From NCBI RefSeq assembly GCF_001565895.1, contig NZ_LSNE01000015.1, positions 127,397 to 191,396 of the forward strand: a stretch of DNA of 64,000 bases. The letters are read 5' to 3'. The notes beneath the pieces are model-generated. The model saw only the letters and a program-made list of their open reading frames with translations. It ran no database searches and had not been told where the DNA came from. This DNA comes from Paraglaciecola hydrolytica. Its GTDB lineage: Bacteria; Pseudomonadota; Gammaproteobacteria; Enterobacterales; Alteromonadaceae. Positions 61,783 to 64,000 of the stretch are shown one piece after another. Numbering within the stretch: the stretch's first letter is position 1; the number at the start of each line of letters is the position of its first letter. Both the position numbers and the translations under genes were made by a program.

Positions 61783-62247
61783 TTAACAACTCCAGCAATA
61801 TTCTGCCGCACTGACTGAGCCGTTATTGTCTTTGTCCCACGCCCGTCTGCCATCACTGTAAAATAATAGACTGCCGTCACCACTTTGCATGCTGCTGGAT
61901 GTGGGCTTGGCTTCCAGTATGTAATTACTACCAGCCGCCTGTTTGATGGTTAAATCATATTTACGGTCAGCATATGGCTCGGCTGAGGGAGAATGTTTGT
62001 GATAGATAGTGGGAGCGCCAGTATCGGCTGCCGACACGGCGGCGGCCTTATATGTAAAACTTGCGGCTTTGTGACGCTCCATCGCCGCAGCAAAAGACAT
62101 CAAATCCGCCTGGGCAGCAGAACGATTACTGCCCTTAATAAATCCTTGATAACTCGGGTAAGCAATCATGGTAAGGATGCCCATAATAGCCACCACTATC
62201 ATCAGTTCAACCAGCGAAAACCCTGTATTGTTTGTTCGTTGATACAT
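61783..62247 (-). CDS. pilE: Type IV minor pilin PilE
   Basis: 154 residues. Prepilin leader then 'FSLVELMIVVAIMGILTMIA' with Glu5, 'YPSYQGFIKGSNRSAAQADL' and a PilE-type globular domain ending in 'AAEYCWSC' with C-terminal cysteines. Minor pilin of the FimU-PilVWX-PilY1-PilE operon. ATG start 62247, two bases after pilY1. Confidence 0.92.
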   Translation of the reverse strand: MYQRTNNTGFSLVELMIVVAIMGILTMIAYPSYQGFIKGSNRSAAQADLMSFAAAMERHKAASFTYKAAAVSAADTGAPTIYHKHSPSAEPYADRKYDLTIKQAAGSNYILEAKPTSSSMQSGDGSLLFYSDGRRAWDKDNNGSVSAAEYCWSC

Positions 62248-62249
62248 GT

Positions 62250-64000
62250 CTATTGCCTTTCAGTTTCGGTTTTCCAGCTACTTTTTTGTACTCGTTCAAA
62301 GTTACTGTAGATATTTTCTGCCAGACAACCAAAATCTGAGGTACAAGCGACTTGGTTGCCATTAGCGTCCAGCTCAATAACCGTGGATGCACATTCGGTA
62401 CCTAAGCATACTATGGGTTTAATAATATCTTCTATTAGGATCTTAGTATCTGGCGCAATCCCAGTTTGTTTCAATTGAGCATAGCGGTCTTGATGATCCG
62501 ATTCACCATTTTTATTCAGATCCGTTACCGCATTACCGTTTATTAACTCCACCAAATACGCGCGGCTATTACCCGAAGGTGGTGCACAAGCGCTTTTACT
62601 GGCTGTGGCAGGTAAATAGGTGGTAAAAATAATCTGATAATCCAAGATCAAAGGTGAGGCGAGAACTTTCTCTCCTCCTTCATCCAGTTTTAAATACCAG
62701 CCAGACAATTGTGCAAACTGATTGGCCTCCACTTGCTGCACTGTGGTATCGCTAGAGGTTAAGAGATGACTAGTGGCATCGTATAAACTTGAGGTACTAA
62801 GTACGGTTGAAGGTAAAGAGTAATCTCCATCAACATCTAGGGTAAATACGCCGGTATCTTTAATCATGTAAAAATGATCTTCAATAACGCTGTTCAGTGG
62901 ATGGGCTCTGAAACCCGAGCCTAAGGCAACAGCGTAATAATGCTCTGCACCTAAGCTAATTTCGGTCACATCTGGGCCATAATAAAAACGACGATTATCT
63001 GCAGCGGTACTGCCACCAAAATCCGCCATTAAACCACCCGTCACCAAATCCGCTAAACTTTCACCGTTATGAATATCTAAACGAAATAATTGCCCGCCGG
63101 TATCAGCAACATACATATGATCAGCAAAACCATCGTTGTCACGGTCTATCACCGAAATCCGTGCAGGGATACTGTATTGCATCGTACTGAGGTTAAAGTT
63201 TGCGCCATTATTACTTGCCGACCAAATTAACTGGCCATTATCAGCATCAACAATATAGACAGCATTACCAACATTGTCGGCACTACGCGTAGCTTTACTG
63301 TCTTGATCTTCATCGTAACCACCACCAAATATCAGTACGTTTTTAGCCGTCGCGCCTAGGCGAATTTTAGTGATTGTAGGTTTTGACCAAGTTTGACCTA
63401 ACTTGGCAAAGTTAGCGCTGCCACCTTCAATTTTAAACAATAACTTAGGTGATGTTTTGCTGGTGATATCAAATGCATAATAGTTTTTGCCACCGCGGCG
63501 CATGCCCACATACAGGTATTTGTTATTACCCACGGTGCGTAACACCATGTCACCATCTAAACCATAAATATGTGAAAAGGTTGAACTATCACGATAAAGA
63601 TCATAAAGATTACCCATCAATTCTCTTGGCATAATGGCAAAGTTTTCAGTGCCGGTATTAGGATCAAAAGAGTGCAGATAACCATGATTGGTGGCCACCA
63701 ATACAGCACTGTCAGTGAGGGTATAATTAACAATCACAGGCTGAGAATGGATCGGATCGCCCATTTGCTGACGAGTATCGTTATACAGTCCGTCACCGTC
63801 ATCATCGCGCACATCAACACCACGGGCCCATTGCAATACCGTTTCACGCACAGTGGCTGAATTCGGTACAGCTGCAATCCCTAAATCATTAACGGTAAAA
63901 TTGCTATTGTTTTCGTGTACCAAATTAGCGGCCGTCAAAATATTACCGCTACCAGAGAAGGCATAAACATTTCGTGGCAAACCCATTTGACTGGCGGTCC
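62250..64000 (-). CDS. pilY1: PilY1 C-terminal region (runs off the window edge)
   Basis: At least 583 codons; the frame is open to 64000, so the 5' end lies outside the window and the Met at 63986 is internal. Type IV pilus tip adhesin / biogenesis factor. Beta-propeller C-terminal domain: 'GDPIHSQPVIVNYTLTDSAV', 'GYLHSFDPNTGTENFAIMP', 'YLYVGMRRGGKNYYAFDI', and a Ca-binding loop 'VIDRDNDGFADHMYV' (DxDxDGxxD). Cotranscribed with pilE. Confidence 0.93.
   Translation of the reverse strand, partial: TASQMGLPRNVYAFSGSGNILTAANLVHENNSNFTVNDLGIAAVPNSATVRETVLQWARGVDVRDDDGDGLYNDTRQQMGDPIHSQPVIVNYTLTDSAVLVATNHGYLHSFDPNTGTENFAIMPRELMGNLYDLYRDSSTFSHIYGLDGDMVLRTVGNNKYLYVGMRRGGKNYYAFDITSKTSPKLLFKIEGGSANFAKLGQTWSKPTITKIRLGATAKNVLIFGGGYDEDQDSKATRSADNVGNAVYIVDADNGQLIWSASNNGANFNLSTMQYSIPARISVIDRDNDGFADHMYVADTGGQLFRLDIHNGESLADLVTGGLMADFGGSTAADNRRFYYGPDVTEISLGAEHYYAVALGSGFRAHPLNSVIEDHFYMIKDTGVFTLDVDGDYSLPSTVLSTSSLYDATSHLLTSSDTTVQQVEANQFAQLSGWYLKLDEGGEKVLASPLILDYQIIFTTYLPATASKSACAPPSGNSRAYLVELINGNAVTDLNKNGESDHQDRYAQLKQTGIAPDTKILIEDIIKPIVCLGTECASTVIELDANGNQVACTSDFGCLAENIYSNFERVQKSSWKTETERQ

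Overview
The window looks like a chromosomal segment of a marine gammaproteobacterium of the Alteromonadales (Paraglaciecola/Glaciecola/Alteromonas type). The basis is gene content and order: apt-dnaX-ybaB-recR, rsmI-lpoA-yraN-diaA-dolP, tatABC, a GspA/GspB pair, type IV pilus minor pilins, moderate AT-richness, PEP-CTERM proteins, and orphan family-3 solute-binding proteins. The species assignment is inference. I found no rRNA, tRNA, CRISPR array, intact insertion sequence or prophage.

Layout. 1-4.7 kb: an orphan solute-binding protein, an HD-GYP protein with a degenerate HD dyad, and a convergent gspA-gspB pair whose GspB starts with the same kind of N-terminal domain as the HD-GYP protein. 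4.8-7.2 kb: cca, an acetyltransferase, a small membrane protein and a PEP-CTERM gene relic. 7.3-15.2 kb: an L-arabinose block on the minus strand (araB-araD-araA, then a HAD phosphatase, a lipoprotein GalM and a lipoprotein GH43 arabinosidase with ricin-type repeats). 15.5-18.1 kb: a broken thioredoxin-like gene, a membrane protein and a periplasmic ATP-dependent DNA ligase. 18.5-23.6 kb: a PEP-CTERM protein with a cohesin-like body followed by a very large M4 metalloprotease ending in a dockerin, then a small lipoprotein. 23.9-30.6 kb: a second solute-binding protein, a rearranged patch with repeats and a GC-rich orphan fragment, a GlpD-like dehydrogenase, an M19 dipeptidase and a hybrid histidine kinase. 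30.7-35 kb: an RND efflux pair. 35.2-39.3 kb: an ECF42-type sigma factor with its DGPF/YCII, VOC and DUF1428 satellite genes. 39.3-40.7 kb: a 2OG-Fe(II) oxygenase and an exonuclease. 40.9-44.7 kb: tatABC followed by a Tat-exported PhoX-type phosphatase behind an array of Pho-box-like repeats, then a PEP-CTERM protein. 44.7-51 kb: apbE-rsmI, then divergent lpoA-yraN-diaA-dolP and a third solute-binding protein. 51.1-56.5 kb: an M48 protease fused to a pilin-like tail, then recR-ybaB-dnaX-apt. 56.5-59.1 kb: a bufferin-type RiPP operon (Cys-rich EGKCG-repeat precursor, MNIO/DUF692 enzyme, DUF2063 partner, tiny membrane protein). 59.2-64 kb: nadE-glnB and a type IV pilus segment (fimT-like, a VgrG-tail-like secreted protein, pilE, partial pilY1).

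The strongest candidates for unusual biology are the bufferin/MNIO operon with 11 EGKCG motifs (58.6-59.1 kb), the adjacent cohesin-like PEP-CTERM protein and dockerin-tailed protease (18.5-23.0 kb), the M48-pilin fusion (51.1-52.3 kb), and the ECF42 regulon with a matching promoter motif (37.96-37.99 kb). Smaller regulatory signals were also read from the DNA: a dnaX-type slippery heptamer in the correct frame, Pho-box-like repeats before phoX, a hairpin-flanked dispersed repeat with three copies, and several gene relics (a PEP-CTERM tail, a TlpA-like gene, an SRPBCC tail).
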